Position numbers and translations under genes: made by a program. Positions 5,481-6,719 of a DNA stretch of 6,719 nucleotides are shown one piece after another; the first letter of the stretch is position 1; the number at the start of each line of letters is the position of its first letter. A model generated the notes under the pieces. It was not told the origin of the DNA. It did no database searches and worked only from the letters and a program-made list of their open reading frames with translations. The DNA comes from Clostridia bacterium (GTDB lineage: Bacteria; Bacillota; Clostridia; Oscillospirales; SIG627). The DNA lies in assembly GCA_017408325.1 (NCBI GenBank), contig JAFQUW010000109.1, positions 1 through 6,719 on the forward strand, given 5' to 3'.

Positions 5481-6719
5481 TTACCTCACAAAGACCAGAA
5501 CGTGGTTTTCATCCACGCGGCGCATGACGTAAAAGGGACTGTATCCCTCGCTCTTCGCAGCGACACCCGCGCCCGCGCTCCTCACGAGATCGCCTGCCGA
5601 AAGCGTACCGTCGTCGCAGCAGACGAGTTTTCCGACAAGCCCGATCTTCGCCCACTCGCGACGTTCTTCACGGGGAACGTAACGGCGCGAAGCGTCGAAA
5701 TCTTCCGAGAGAAGGGGGGTCTCAACACCTGACGCATCCTTCTTTGTCAAGATACGCCCGAAGACGTCTCTTTGGTACTGACCGCACCAGTTTTCGCTTG
5801 CCGCGTCGCCGAGGACGGCGGGGTGCGCGGAGACGATCCCGAAGGGGACGTCCCCTTCTCCGGACAGACGGATCTTGTCGCCGCAAAGCGTAACGAGTCT
5901 GCCGACGCGATCCTCTCCTTTCGGATTTCCGTCCGCCCACTCAAAGAGTTCCGCGTAGTCCGCGCCGCTCGTGGTATAGGCGGCATTTGCATAAGTGCGT
6001 CCTTCGTAACTCACGCGAAAAGCGTTGCTCTGTGCTTCTTGGGTGCCGTTTCCGATCACCAGTGCGTTTCCGCCGGTTCCGCTTCTCAGCCCCCCCTGCG
6101 TCAAACGGTTGTGGTGGCCGAAAACCACCTGATCGCGGTCGCCGGTCAACTCGTTTCCAGAAAGCAGGGCGCGCGTCGGAAACAGCGTTCCGACCGCTTG
6201 ATACACCGAGAACCGAGTGGACTCATCCCCGCGGGCGAACATGTGATAGCGCGAGAAATTGTCCGCACTTCCGGCGCGGAAACTGACGCGCACGTAGCCT
6301 TCCTCTTCGACGTCAAACACCAGACACTCCGTCTCCGACGTCTGATCCGAACCGTAAAAAGAGAGTAGATTTTTCTGTTTGTCGTACAGTGCGGCATTGA
6401 AGATCATATTTCCGCCGACGATGCGGCGGTAGACGTATCTGCCCTTTTCCACGGAGATGTACGGGGAAATGGAGTAAGCGGTGGCGCGCACCGTCGAGCC
6501 GTCACTCGCCAGATAATATCCGGCCGTGACGCGCGGATCGGACGGATTTAATAGGTTGATCGCGTCTGCCGGGAGGTAGAACTCCTCGGCAAGGGCTTCT
6601 TCGTCCACCGTCGCGCGTCCCGGGCGGATCCCCTCCTGCCAGGGCTCCCAAGCGGTTTCTTCGGCGGTGCCGGAGCGACGGGAAAACAGCCTCAGCACCG
6701 GATCGTCTTCTCGGCGATA
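5481..6719 (-). CDS. Phage tail/receptor-binding protein with C-terminal Peptidase_G2 self-cleaving domain (partial)
   Basis: The frame is open to the right edge, so 412 residues of a probably longer protein are visible. Residues 1-30 (Arg-rich, ending in a W-x-x-W pair) look like the end of a repeat- or knob-type tail segment. About 53-160 reads as a beta-rich jelly-roll-type module (INLLNPS at 54-60, then GYY and alternating aromatic strands). About 215-250 has NALVIGNGT and SNAFRVSYEGRTYANAAY, the usual lead-in to the C-terminal chaperone. From 249, TTSGADYAELFEWADGNP, then GDKIR and PFGIVSAHPAVLGD, mark a Peptidase_G2 (IMC autocatalytic) domain, which helps trimers fold and then cuts itself off. 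Cleavage before S251 is likely by family analogy. A GTG at 6698 could be a start, but the sequence upstream stays open and its motif continues across it. It probably mediates host-surface binding. Confidence 0.88.
   Translation of the reverse strand, partial: YRREDDPVLRLFSRRSGTAEETAWEPWQEGIRPGRATVDEEALAEEFYLPADAINLLNPSDPRVTAGYYLASDGSTVRATAYSISPYISVEKGRYVYRRIVGGNMIFNAALYDKQKNLLSFYGSDQTSETECLVFDVEEEGYVRVSFRAGSADNFSRYHMFARGDESTRFSVYQAVGTLFPTRALLSGNELTGDRDQVVFGHHNRLTQGGLRSGTGGNALVIGNGTQEAQSNAFRVSYEGRTYANAAYTTSGADYAELFEWADGNPKGEDRVGRLVTLCGDKIRLSGEGDVPFGIVSAHPAVLGDAASENWCGQYQRDVFGRILTKKDASGVETPLLSEDFDASRRYVPREERREWAKIGLVGKLVCCDDGTLSAGDLVRSAGAGVAAKSEGYSPFYVMRRVDENHVLVFVR

Overview
The window reads as chromosomal DNA of a Bacillota bacterium, most likely a Clostridia-type anaerobe, with part of a phage-derived cluster next to core metabolic genes. 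The evidence is gene content and signals: a YerC/HisR-type regulator in front of hisZ and a short-form hisG, strong AGGAGG ribosome binding sites, sigma-A-like promoters, and a Firmicutes-type lysis cassette. The DNA is moderately GC-rich by eye. I cannot name a genus.

Positions 1-2467 (minus strand) hold the start of a histidine biosynthesis operon, in transcription order: a TrpR-superfamily regulator (yerC/hisR type), hisZ, short hisG and the first 184 codons of hisD, which runs off the left edge. The genes are translationally coupled (TGATG, ATGA, then a 5-base gap). HisZ and short HisG together form the first enzyme of the pathway, and HisD catalyses the last two oxidations. The promoter contains a perfect 18-base palindrome spanning the -35 hexamer and spacer, a good candidate operator for the first gene's product.

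Positions 2413-2629 form the divergent control region. On the plus strand, 2630-3895 encodes a 421-residue protein with a PlsC-type acyltransferase domain, a four-cysteine zinc ribbon and an unassigned C-terminal region. A strong hairpin flanked by A and T tracts (3904-3936) ends this gene and, read the other way, also ends the phage genes.

Positions 3951-6719 (minus strand) hold the distal end of a phage late operon. In transcription order these are a tail or receptor-binding protein ending in a self-cleaving Peptidase_G2 chaperone domain (5' end beyond the right edge), a small XhlA-like coiled-coil membrane protein, an M23 endopeptidase with two copies of a wall-binding-type repeat, and an LLH-family holin. 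This is a classical late region with tail fibre, then lysis, then terminator. Its position against host genes suggests one end of a prophage or a domesticated phage remnant. No integrase, tRNA or attachment site is visible in the window.

There is no clearly new system here. The most interesting points are the candidate HisR operator, the acyltransferase/zinc-ribbon architecture with its altered motif III, and the phage/host junction.
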